Position numbers and translations under genes: made by a program
From: Elysia crispata
Lineage: Eukaryota > Mollusca > Gastropoda > Plakobranchidae
DNA: 64,000 nt
Assembly (NCBI GenBank): GCA_033675545.1
Contig: JAWDGP010004972.1
Span: 117,501 to 181,500 of the forward strand
Reading direction: 5' to 3'
The notes under the pieces: model-generated
Told to the model about the DNA's origin: nothing
Databases searched by the model: none
Seen by the model: the letters and a program-made list of their open reading frames with translations, nothing else
Shown: positions 1 through 9,699 of the stretch, one piece after another
Numbering within the stretch: the first letter of the stretch is position 1
How the letters are laid out: each line of letters starts with the position of its first letter

Positions 1-247
1 TTAAATTCTTCTGAATACGGGCACTAAAGTGTTTCCTACTTGGAACTTATTAGAATTAGTCCGTACCTAAAACAAACTCTTTCCAGATCTTGCTTCGTAG
101 AATCTAGATCTAGTTCATGTGATAGATTCCTGTAATTCTACAGTTATGAAGAATGGATGATAGATTTAGATGAGTATCAAGCACAGAGCTAGATTTAGGA
201 TCTGTAGTACTAGATCTAGTAGTAGATTTAGATCTATACCTTAACCA

Positions 248-798
248 CTATATGAAAGGGCCTTTGGCGCTGATTGTAAACGCAGCTCCCTCAAGGCCAC
301 CCTGAGTCCAATCCATGTACAAGTTCTTTCCCTTGTAAATTACGTATGGGGGAAGCACTTGGCCATTTGCTGAAACGGCACAATTAAATTATTTGTTCTC
401 TCCCACTTCCAGTTCCACCAATAGCTTGATTCACACGAGATGCACCCTTGCGAGCCAGAACAATCTGAGTTTTAGGATCAGTGACAAAACCTGACTCATC
501 ACAATTGAATAATTCACATGGAAGGCTCCTGCTTCAGTGAGAGTTTTTTTTCCAGCAGATTGAACCAATTGTCTATCACTTCAGGATCTTCTGCCCTGGT
601 CCTAGAATTGCTCAATTGTTCTGTTTTTCTTGAAACAACACTTGAATGGCGTGTAAGAAAATCACGTTGACAGTCTGGTCCGGGACGATTGTCCTTAACT
701 GATTCCATCCATGTTTTTCGTTTGGTTTGGCCATAGTTATTTTTCTTCATTGTTATAGTCTTAAGACCAATGCCTTTGGCAGCTAGTTTTAAGAGAAC
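248..798 (-). pseudogene. pogo/Tigger-type DDE_1 transposase, internal fragment
   Basis: The fragment opens after an acceptor-like TGTGTAG (bases 799-805) and reads VLLKLAAKGIGLKTI, then NRPGPD, then RTRAEDPEVIDNWFNLLE, then FNCDESGFVTD. After a small indel it reads CAVSANGQVLPPYVIYKG and DWTQGG. This order is typical of the DDE_1 superfamily (pogo, Tigger, Jerky). CDESG holds the first catalytic Asp, and the LPPYVIYKGK block follows it in family members. The frame shifts once near 380-385 and ends in a stop at 248, so the second and third catalytic acids and the C-terminus are missing. No terminal repeats are visible. A pogo-type N-terminal helix-turn-helix lies at 7.2-7.45 kb in the same orientation and could be the front of this element, displaced by later insertions; this is uncertain. 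Confidence 0.8.
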
Positions 799-805
799 CT
801 ACACA

Positions 806-1250
806 CCAAAGTAGGACATATTATATATCAAATTGCTCAGAAATGAACAAGCTTTTACAATGTGCACATTGTTAGGGGTTATGAAAAAAATTTTGAAAAT
901 TATTTTTATGATGAAATGTTATGCAAAAAAAAGGGGGGACCTGAAACTTATCTAAAGTCCAACTTACCGCATCATCTGCAGCTCAACCAGTAATCCAATC
1001 AGAAAAACATTCATATATTCTTGTTGCCACATTGTTCTTGTATGTCCATGTCAAATTTCAAAGAGTATGAATAAAATTTACACTTTTTATGGCAATTTTA
1101 CTATCTCTTCCTTGTGTTCGAATTTTCTAAAAATAATAGCGAAACTGGCACCGTAACAACAAATTTCACAACATCTAAAGAATAACTTGAATACTGAAAT
1201 AAAATGAAAATAAATCTCTAAACTGCTCTTTACACAATCTCTAAAGTTTT
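806..1250. other. AT-rich stretch, no gene seen
   Basis: No supported coding sequence. It holds an A8-G6 homopolymer junction at 925-938. It separates the pogo fragment from the piggyBac tail and may contain the 3' end of the piggyBac, but I could not find a TTAA-flanked terminus. Confidence 0.4.
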
Positions 1251-2740
1251 TTAGAGCTCAATGTTTGCTTCCAAATGGAATTGTTCAAAACAGTTCTTGG
1301 GATGGAGGTGAGGGTGGCTTGAACATCTGATGCAGAAAAAATTTGTCCTCTTCCTGCTCCCCGAACCTTTGCCGCAATACTCGCAGTTTGTGTGGTTTGG
1401 CGAGTGTCGAATCAGATGCTTGTTCCCAGTGAAACGTTCTATGAGTGAAGTGGCTGGTCTGCCAGGTTGCCTTGCTTCAGTTTTTGTCAGGATTGACAGC
1501 CTTGTCAGTTTGTCAACCAATGTTTGTTTGAATTGAAGCAAACTCAAGCGGTTCTGATTTGGGTGTGACAGGGTGTACAGGATGTGCGCGTTGGTCTGCG
1601 TAATCTCAAACATGAAATAAAAAAGTTTTTTCCACCACTTGATGGTCTTCCTGTTGAAAACACCATAGTAACCGGTCTGCTGGTCAGCCCTGTCACACCC
1701 ATTCATATTTTGATTGTATCTGTGTATAATCTCTGGCTTCTCTGTTGTCTTTCTGCGTGTAACCTGCGTTACAATTTTCGTAGAGGAAGACGTTGAACAA
1801 GCAACAACAGGTTTTCTCGCTTTTTTATCCCTCCACATAACACAGAGAATGTCAACGCCTTCGTGGGAGGTAAAAAACCATTTCCGTTCCAGATTGGCTA
1901 TGCTTTCTGTGCGAATCTGGGGTGGGAAGCCGCGACGATTCGTATTTAGCGTTCCAGTAAAATAAAAGCCTTTCGCTGACAGGTAGTTGTCCGCAAACAC
2001 ATGGTGGCCTTTTGAAAAAGGCTGAAGGAGTGTATCAAACACCTTTACGGCCTGGCCACCGTCTGGATCTGCATCAGGCTGGTAAGATGTGTTCTCCCCG
2101 AAGTAAGTCAATAGATTCAAAACATAGCCTGTGGCACTATCACACAAACCAAAGACCTTGATATGATACTTCTTTTGTTTGGAAGGGTTGAACATCTTAT
2201 AAATCCAACGTCCTTGAAACCCTACCACCATCTCTTCTAGCGCTAGTTCCTGGAAGGGATAAAAGGCGCTGCGATAATTCAGAAGGAGCATTTCCATGAA
2301 GGGTTCTATTTTTTCTTTCAGACTTGCTGCAGCTGATTCTGAGCAATGCAGCATGCTGTGGTAGATGGCCTCAAACCTAGGCCTAGCAAACATTCTATGG
2401 TACCATGGTTTGTAGCTTGGCGAGTCTCCGGAGGCCCAACAGAGACGAATAGATTTGACGTTGTCAATTCCAATTTGAATGATCACAGCCATGAACTTGT
2501 AAAGTTCGGACTCTGTGACAGGGTACCAGTTGGCAAATACTGTCTGCGAGCTGGGTTGTTCAGTTGGCACCTGTGCCTTGCATATGCATTTATTGCCTCT
2601 AGCATAAAGGTGACTACTTGCTGTGTAAATAAGGCGCGGAAGGCGTCCAACGGTGTGGATTCAGGGGCAAGGTCCACCAATAACCCTTCTCCATTTGGGG
2701 GCATAAACCTGAAGTTGTTGCTGGTTTCTGCTTCTCGTAC
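1251..2740 (-). pseudogene. piggyBac transposase, nearly full DDE and C-terminal zinc domain
   Basis: The exon begins after a strong acceptor (TTTTTCTACAG) at 2741 with VREAETSNNFRFMPP. It loses frame once near 2560 and then runs open for 439 codons to a stop at 1251. In that frame the piggyBac Asp triad is present: GLCDSATGYV (about residue 144), VFADNY (194), NGCDRADQ (293/296). The tail has the Cys/His-rich C-terminal domain (CEYCGKG, CIRC, HPHLHPKNCFEQFH). Compared with the copy at 36 kb, about a dozen residues are missing just after the second Asp (FADNYLSAKGFYFTGTL), a small in-frame deletion inside the catalytic core. The acidic N-terminal exon expected upstream was not found. This is a PGBD4-like copy, moderately young but probably inactive. 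Confidence 0.92.
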
Positions 2741-2789
2741 CTGTAGAAAAAGAAGAAAAAAACGTTGTAGTTCTTTACATAGTAGTTAC

Positions 2790-2810
2790 TAGTAGTAGAA
2801 GTAGTAGATC

Positions 2811-2846
<36 letters not shown>
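2790..2846. repeat. (AGT)n microsatellite
   Basis: Imperfect AGT/TAGT repeat between the piggyBac exon and the terminus of the DUF7869 element. Confidence 0.9.
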
Positions 2847-2851
<5 letters not shown>

Positions 2852-2931
2852 ATAGTTGTAAAACAATAGATCTAGCTGCAATGTATAAATGATTACTTGC
2901 AAATAAATATATATACTACAAGTCTCATGTC

Positions 2932-3187
2932 ATCTGGAAAAACCTAGTAACTCCATCAGCTAGAATTTTGAGAAAACAAGGAAAATTCGTTTCACCTTGG
3001 GATTAAGCACTGGTGTTATAGTTTAGGTGTATATTGTGCGATTGTTTCATGTTCAAAGCTATTGCTTTCTTGTGAAAATTTTGATTTCCTCATTTTCTTA
3101 AAATTTTAGGTGCTATGAGACTTACTATGTTTTACCAGATATTAGTGAATAAAATGTGTAAGCGTTGATCTGCAAAAACCTAGTAAG
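2932..3187. repeat. Left subterminal repeat array of the DUF7869 element
   Basis: Copies of the word CTTACTAGGTTTTTCCAG or its complement occur at 2932-2950 (minus), 3121-3139 (plus) and 3171-3187 (minus). Repeats like these near transposon ends usually bind the transposase. Confidence 0.8.
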
Positions 3188-3414
3188 TGAATAGATCTGT
3201 ATGCAGACTAGAGCAATAATTGTAAAAAAATGTGCACTTCCCATATCTAATAAAATGTGCCTATTTTGTACCTTACTAGAAGTTTCTTATGCAATTTTAT
3301 TTTATTTTTGTTGAACCAGATCACAACCTTTCAATCGTAAAACACGTTGAATCTCAAATGATGAACACAAGAACAAAAATGATTTAAAAGGACACTTTAT
3401 GTGACAGTTTATTT

Positions 3415-6386
3415 CTATTTTGATTCACTAGTTTCATCATTTATGGTGACCTCCATCCAGAATTTTCTTTTAGCAGGATGGGCAGCCTGGAGAAGGTTCA
3501 ATATGTTTTGTCGCTTTGCAGTGGAAATGCCCCTTGGTCTGGATTTCACTGGTACCCCAACATCAATTTTAAATTTTGGTTACTTTTAGAAAGTCTACTT
3601 CCTCAAACTGGCCATTGAAATTGTTTATGAACCACATTGATCGAGACCCTGATTGAAATTTAATAACTTTAACTTTGTTCAGAAGTGGCAACGTCACCGT
3701 TTTAGATGTGCGTGCCCTGTGCCCATCTTCAAACTCATAGAAGTCATGGACTCCTAATGTGACAGGTCTGATCTTTTTTGCTGATCCGTCACAAACATCA
3801 ACAAAATCATCAAAGGTGTAGATGTTGGGACGCTTTCTCATTGCACTCCCTATGTTGCCATGTATACTATCTGCGCGCATAAAAGTGTGACCCCTTTCTA
3901 AAAATTTGAGAGTGATTGTCTTGGGTCCCCAATTTTGGTTAACACACCAACACAAGGCTGTGAATAAAACCCAGTTCTTATTCTGACCAGTGCAATTGTC
4001 TGCCCAGAATACAACATTGTCTTTCTCACACAAGTTAATGCATTTCATGTAAGCAGAAGCAACATCTGAAGCACACCTCCCAGCTATGCCTTCATGCCAT
4101 AACACAACATAATCGGTGGTATTGTTTAAAGAAGCAAAAGTTTCGTTAAAGGTTACTAGCCTGCTAACAAAAAAATGCTCTTTGAGAGTCATTTTGGGTA
4201 GAAGGATTACCTTCTGCATGTCAGCAGCAAATATTGCCGTGTCATCTAAGACCTCTTCGCGGTCTCGCCTATAATTGTCTCAGGCTTCAGAAGCATCTGC
4301 TTCGTGCACCTTTCCTAACTGGCACATTTCACATGAAAGTGAATCGTGATCACTGCTTGAATTTTCCTCGCAGTGGGATTTGTACTTCGCACACAAGTCA
4401 CAATCATCCTGTGAGGGTTTTCCAAAGCTTATCTTCTCCTTTGTAAAAATGCGTTGATAAGCAATGTAACTAATTTTTCTTTCAGGGTGGTTGTCATTGT
4501 AGTGTTTCCACATATCAGTAATGGTCAGATGAGGATCTAGATACCTTCTGTTGGGGGCATTATTTAGATTGTAGTGACTGACCTGTGGATGGTAAGAATT
4601 AATGTGTTCTACAATCAAATCATCATCTAACTTAGTTTGCGGGGTTGCCTTGCCTCGATTATCAGTTTTCAGTTGGGTCAGTGAACCTGATCTCTTTTTT
4701 TTTAAAAAACTCAGTGACCACACCATCTGTCTTAAGCCCTAAAGTTCTTAAAAACATTGTTTTACAAACACTCATTTTGGTCAGTGCCAAAGGCAAGGAA
4801 AACGTTAGAGATTGTTTTCTACTAGGGTTAGAAACAGAGCTTTTTCTTCTTTTTACATCCTCAACAAGAATGTGACCATCGAGCCATAATCTTCGTTCTG
4901 GAAAGGTTAACTCCCAATATGCTGTGTTGATTGCTCTGCCTTGTTCTTCTGTCAGCTTTGAAGAGCATCCCCGTCGACAGGTCTCAACAAACCATCAAGT
5001 AGGATGTACTTCTCCTTCAAGTGTTGTTGCTTTTCCTCTTCATCTCTACGTCTCTTCCTGTAGTTTAAGAGATGGGGTAGGGTTGAGATGTTGCAAAATA
5101 TCCTGTTAAAATTTATTATATAACGGTCTAATGGATACAAAACAAATCATTGTTTTGAACTTTTCAATGCAGAAGAAAATATTTATCTTTAATTTCTAGC
5201 AAATTACTACAACAAATGATTATATAAAAAGGCATCATATTTTGTATATAAAAAAATAATACTTTTCCTTAAACCATAACCGTCTATTTTAAATGCCAGG
5301 TACTAAAAAAACATGTGAAAGTTAAAGTTAAAGTATTTATAGGATCTCAGGCTCAAGACTTTACAGTTACTTCCCCGACAGGCCAAGAACATTCCATAAG
5401 CATTCTCAACTCATTTATATTAGCAAACATCTCATGCAGCTGTTAGTGTCGGCTTTGAACCTCAATCAACAGATTACTAGTCCGACACCTTAACCATTTC
5501 GCCATGCTGCATGTAAGAGAGAGGTGCAGTATGACTGGGAAAAGGACTATGTTATTTCGTTGTATTTTTGTTCTGATTTGTTTTTTTTTTTATGAACTTT
5601 CGCTATCATTTAGTAAAACTCTTACCTTCTCGCTTTTTGCGCTGTTGCTGCAGTTTCACTGATCACCTCATTGGTTGTTATGGATTCAGTAGTCAAGCTG
5701 TCTTCTGGTGTAGGCCTATGGGCAGAACCCTCAGTGGTATCTGTGGAGCTGTATATTGAAGAACAAAACATACATGAGCAAACTCACCATCAGACATCAT
5801 AATTAATTTATAAAACACACAAAAACATGATCATACATGTATAGTCTGAGTTGATTAGGCCTATTTCAATTCACTTAGAACCACTTTCTAGATATAGATC
5901 TCTAAATAAACTAGCTTTAAAGAATAAAAACCACATGAGTATGCAAAATCAAGATTTCAACACAAAAAAGATTTAAAAATCAGCAGTCAAAAGAAACCAA
6001 AATTTTGTTCTCCCTTACGGCCTTAGTTAGTAAGTAGCTAGCCTAGGCCAGCCTACTGCCTAGGGATCTAGATCTAGATCTAAATATAAATCTGCCATAT
6101 TCAACATTTGAAGTGGAATACTTTATCTCATTAATCAATACCATATGTAGTTAGATTTAGAATAACATTTAAAATACTAGATCTATTTCAAGGCTTAGAA
6201 TCTAGATTATCCTTACCTTTCAATTTCATCAGGAGGATGAGGTCGAGCCGTTCTTTCTGTTCCTTGTTGAGAGTGCAGTTGCTTGTCAAGGGTCTCAACT
6301 GCTGTATTGTTTAATGCTGTTCCATTTTTTGACTCTAATTTTTTCTTAAGGACTAGTTGAACTAAATATTTACCTCTAGACATCAT
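3415..6386 (-). pseudogene. DUF7869-type transposase, three exons, few breaks
   Basis: Exon 1 (6386-6217) begins MMSRGKYLVQLVLKKK and ends at a GTAAGG donor. Exon 2 (5748-5626) follows a TACAG acceptor in phase and ends at GTAAGA. Exon 3 (5057-3415) carries the body: a CRRGCSSKL zinc-like start, a TFSLPLALTKMSVCKTMF block, NAPNRRYLDPHLTITDM, a CDLC...C cluster, YVVLWHEGIAGR, WADNCTGQNKNW, GHTFMRADSIHGNIG, then SRPRGISTAKRQNIL and a stop at 3415. The D-x4-Q-x-KN block and the GH-x5-D-x2-H block are the presumed catalytic motifs of this family. Damage I can see: a frameshift near 5015, a slip in the A9 run near 4700, one TGA near 4279, and a frameshift near 3580. Splice phases match across all three exons, so the gene model is well supported although no exact superfamily is assigned. 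Confidence 0.85.
5322..5510 (-). mobile_element. tRNA-derived SINE copy
   Basis: On the minus strand the head reads GCAGCATGGCGAAATGG then TTAAGGTGTCGGACT, close to a Leu/Ser tRNA with an A box (TGGCGAAATGGTTAAGG). A B box follows (GAGGTTCAAAGCC). The body ends in a TTAACTTTAACTTT tail. Flanks CATGTGAAAG and CATGTAAGAG may be a worn target-site duplication. It lies in intron 2 of the DUF7869 gene, so it arrived after that element. Confidence 0.7.
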
Positions 6387-6500
6387 TTTTAATCGTTTAC
6401 CTTGATCTCAAATCTAAAACAAAATCCTAAGACATGGGCGCAGCCATTTTTTTAAGGGTAACACAACAATTAAATCCTGGCATTTCATTGGTTGTTGAAC

Positions 6501-6698
6501 CTGCTAGGTTTTTCCTGATAAACATTAACATTTCACCTAAAGAAGGCGCACTTACTAGGTTCTTCCAGACGAATATCTCAGGTTAGGACGATGATTTTTA
6601 CAAATGTTTAGTATATAATGAAGGGTTAAAACCTAGTAAGTAGGAAAAAAGCCAACTTTTATATTTTTCAAAAATTGGACTTACCAGGTTTTACCAAA
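6501..6698. repeat. Right subterminal repeat array of the DUF7869 element
   Basis: The same word occurs at 6501-6518 (plus), 6551-6569 (plus), 6626-6641 (minus) and 6680-6698 (plus). Read from the outer end inward, the orientation pattern mirrors the left array. Confidence 0.8.
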
Positions 6699-7111
6699 TG
6701 ACATGAGAAGTGTAGACTGCGTGCAAAGAAATATCTATGCTAGGGGATGTGGACCTAGGGCCTAGATTTTACACGGACAGAAAAAATGTAAACAAGTCTA
6801 AACATAGACTATGTTAGAATTTACGTTATAAACTGACATCCAATCACCATTGACAGCTAGGCCAGCAGTAAATCAATAAAATACATCTGCAAACATGGTA
6901 TTTAGACTAGATCTAGATTTAGATCGCTTAGCAACGATAATAGAAAACTCTCAGTGATGAAAATCTGCGATTTCGTATCAAAATTCGGCACAAACAAGAT
7001 GTCTAGCAGATGAAATTTGCGCTGAAACCCTTGATTGACTGTTTCTACTTCCTCTAAAAATCTAAAAACTAGAAAACTTGGATCGGCTGAAGATATGGAA
7101 CACCAGTTTCA

Positions 7112-7193
7112 TAGTGCCGCTGACAGCGGCGGTATGGCATAGGTCTATAGACCTAGTGCCGCTGTGAGCGGCGGAATGGACGGAATCAGTTAA
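7112..7193. repeat. Cluster of short palindromes
   Basis: Two direct copies of TAGTGCCGCTG-NN-AGCGGCGG (7112 and 7154), each able to fold as a GCCGCT/AGCGGC hairpin, flank a perfect 14-bp palindrome AGGTCTATAGACCT (7141-7154). A TTAA lies just outside at 7190. The piggyBac at 35.1-37.8 kb has similar hairpin-like subterminal sequence near its TTAA, so this may be a worn piggyBac-type terminus. Confidence 0.5.
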
Positions 7194-7194
7194 A

Positions 7195-7447
7195 TAGGTT
7201 GTCAATGTTGTTGCCTGAGAGATAACTTTGAACAATATCTTTCGTCTCTTCTTTCCAAATCCCCAGTTCCATTCTGCAAGCACGATAGGGCAATTGGCAA
7301 GTTCCTACTCTCTGCCTGATGATATGACTGTTGTCCTCCCACAGTGAGCATTCACGGGAATCTCACTCCTGGCTCGTCTTAGGAGGCTTTTCTTGTCCAC
7401 ACCAAAGTGATTGGAAGCCTGATACGCTGACATGGTCTTGCCCATCA
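7195..7447 (-). pseudogene. pogo-type transposase N-terminal psq/HTH exon
   Basis: After an acceptor-like AATATAATGCAG the minus strand reads MGKTMSAYQASNHFGVDKKS, then LLRRARSEIPVNAHCGRTTV, then ELANCPIVLAEWNWGFGK. With one frame change it goes on KEETKDIVQSYLSGNNIDN. This is the Pipsqueak/CENP-B-like helix-turn-helix front of a pogo/Tigger transposase. It has one in-frame stop before ELANC and runs into the palindrome cluster at 7.1-7.19 kb, where the coding signal ends. Confidence 0.7.
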
Positions 7448-7465
7448 CTGCATTATATTAGGTAC

Positions 7466-8329
7466 CACAAGCCATTTTTTAGAATGCCTTACGAGAAATT
7501 TTCATTAAATTGAGTTGGATAGCTCTTTGGAAATAATGAATTTTGCAAAAAAAATTTTTAAAATCGGACAACAAACAAAAAAGTTACACAACTTTGAATT
7601 AACAGGCGACTTAGAAATTTTCGCCACTGCGACAAAATAACACAAGATGCCCTTTTCCAATCTTCACAGAATTTAAGGTTTATTCTTAAAAGTCAGAATG
7701 GACACTCATAGACTCAGTGAACAGGTATATATAAGCACCAAGCTAGTAGAAGTGAAGACTGACAATATATGGTATCATCAAAATAGAAAAAAATTACTTA
7801 AATTATATAAAAATCATGAAATGTGCCCCCAAAGCATGACAGATGCCATTTTCACAAATCTATCACTGGAAGAATAACAGAGTTAGGGATGTGATAATTC
7901 TATTACTTATATAACATATTACAGAGAGTACACTCAATTTTTTTCAACTTATGAAACAACATAGAAAATAAACTTTTGCATGCTGCAAAGCACTAGCAGA
8001 AGCAAAATTTGTCGTTCGGCAAAAAAAATCGGTAAAAACGACAGGAAATAAGAGTATTTTTACAATAACTCAAAAAGTAATAGAGATATAGCATTGAAAT
8101 TTTCACATATTATGTAATTTTTAGTGCTGATTTCAAATTTGCCATCTATATCATTACCAAAACAATACTTTATTGACAAATCAGACATTATTGTATTACA
8201 TGTGGTGCAAAAAAAAAAAAATGATTACATCAGAACATGAAAACAATTATGTATGAGCTCCAAAATATTCCATCTACATGTACTATCTTATAAATATGAA
8301 GTCAGTTCTCAAGGTAACTTAATTTACAT
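7466..8329. other. AT-rich non-coding stretch
   Basis: No supported gene or named repeat. Short A runs only. Confidence 0.4.
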
Positions 8330-9690
8330 TTATTCTACATCAGTTTTTCTTGTAATATGATGAAGCAGTTGCTTATTTAACATTTGTTTATTTCCTTTCA
8401 AAGTTATTTTCTCACCCCTGAATAAGCTTCTGAATCTTATCTGGTCTTTTAACTTTTCAACAGCATTTGGACCATGGAAGACTTGATCTAACTCTTGTTT
8501 GGTTTCTATCAAATTTGAACATTCACCAATGATGGCATTTATAACCTTCAATCTTTTTTTCTTTTCCTTAACTTCCTTCTTATCTTTCTCAGATTTGTTT
8601 TGTCTTATTTTTGCTTTAATCTTCTCTTTAACGGCTGCTCTTTCTTCTTGGTGCTTTTTTCCCCTTACTGGGCCATACTTGATTGCTTTCTTTACCAATT
8701 TTTCAGAACAACTTAAGCTTTGTTTTCCTAACCTCTTAGATGTTTTATTGTGCTTCCACATATTTGTGGTGGATCGATTGTGGAGGGAAGTATTTCTTCT
8801 TTTTTGAAGATCATAATCAAAATCGCCAAAGAGGCGATGTCTTTGTCCTTTTGGTATTGTTTCAAATTTATTCTAAGCTCTTTAATTTCTTTTTCAAGAG
8901 TTTCTTTTTTCTGTCTGTCAAGATTTAAATCCACTATCAACTGTTCTTTTAACTGGAGGTCTTCTATAAAGTCTTTATTCATACTCAAAAGTTTTTCTGT
9001 TTCTTTTTTTTAGGTCTTTGATGGCAAGCTCATTGTCAGATAAAACTTTCTTTAGATTTATGCACTCTGGACATTTTATCAGCTCATTATCTTTTACGAT
9101 TGCTGTATCACTTATCATGCTACCTGAACCGGGAATGATATAAAAAAAGGGATGTTCTAAAAAGTCTTTCAACATTTGAGGTTTCTTACTCCTCATTAAT
9201 TTATTGTAATTTTGAATTACCTTGTCCACTTTTTTCAGAGAGTCCATCTTCTGGATTTGGACAAAGATTACCAATCCACTTTCTTACAAAAATAGGGGGT
9301 AAACTCTCTCGGGAGCGAAAATGTTCAAGGGCTACAACTCTATCATTCCTTATGGGGGGCCTACTTGAGCATTCCTCCAGTTTTTGATAGCCTAAAAGGT
9401 GAAGTCGGTTTAAGCCTAGTGATGACAAAGGTGGTTGCAGGGAGTTAAAATCATGCTCTTCAGCAAGAAACCGCTTGACCTCATCTTCTGTTGATGAAGA
9501 ACATCTGTTCAGGACTTCTCTGACTTGATGCGCAATACGACTGTCCGTCACATGCTCTGCATTGGGCACCAACTTGGTTAACCATAATTTGAGCTGGAAG
9601 ATGAGAACGGGAAATGGGGTTTAAAAAGACTAGAAAAAATTGAATCAGACTCGGATGAGAGGAAGGGTTTATGCACAATTTACTAATCGT
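8330..9690 (-). pseudogene. Unrecognised basic coiled-coil protein, broken
   Basis: Four overlapping minus-strand frames read in order from 9690 to 8330. The first has a Ser-rich start and LVPNAEHVTDSRIAHQVREV. The second has KKPQMLKDFLEHPFFYIIPG and a CPEC. Then comes a long Lys/Glu coiled coil (QLKEQLIVDLNLDRQKKE), a basic segment (KEKIKAKIRQNKSEKDKKEV), and LKDQIRFRSLFRG followed by ITLKGNKQMLNKQLLHH. The last block resembles a SAP-type DNA-binding motif. The frames shift at about 9240, 8990 and 8740, so one longer protein has decayed. Context and orientation suggest a transposon protein, perhaps the tail of a pogo-like one, but I do not recognise the family. Confidence 0.5.
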
Positions 9691-9699
9691 AGGAAAAAC

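Larger units (their letters stand above)
2916..6715. mobile_element. DUF7869-type DNA transposon with TIRs and subterminal repeat arrays
   Basis: The left end starts CTACAAGTCTCATGTCAT and the inverted right end reads CTACACTTCTCATGTCAT; about 30 of 35 bases match over the terminal region. Both termini continue into a repeated 19-bp word (see repeat entries). The interior holds one minus-strand, three-exon gene for a DUF7869-type protein whose ATG and stop both lie inside the TIRs. No target-site duplication is obvious (TATA precedes the left end, ACTG follows the right). A tRNA-derived SINE sits in intron 2. The element is 3.8 kb and appears structurally complete, with only light coding damage. 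Its superfamily is not certain; Sola is a candidate from memory, not established here. Confidence 0.82.

Noticed and set aside
2912-6719. Target-site duplication for the DUF7869 element
   Set aside because: The bases beside the two ends (TATA and ACTG) do not match; none is claimed.
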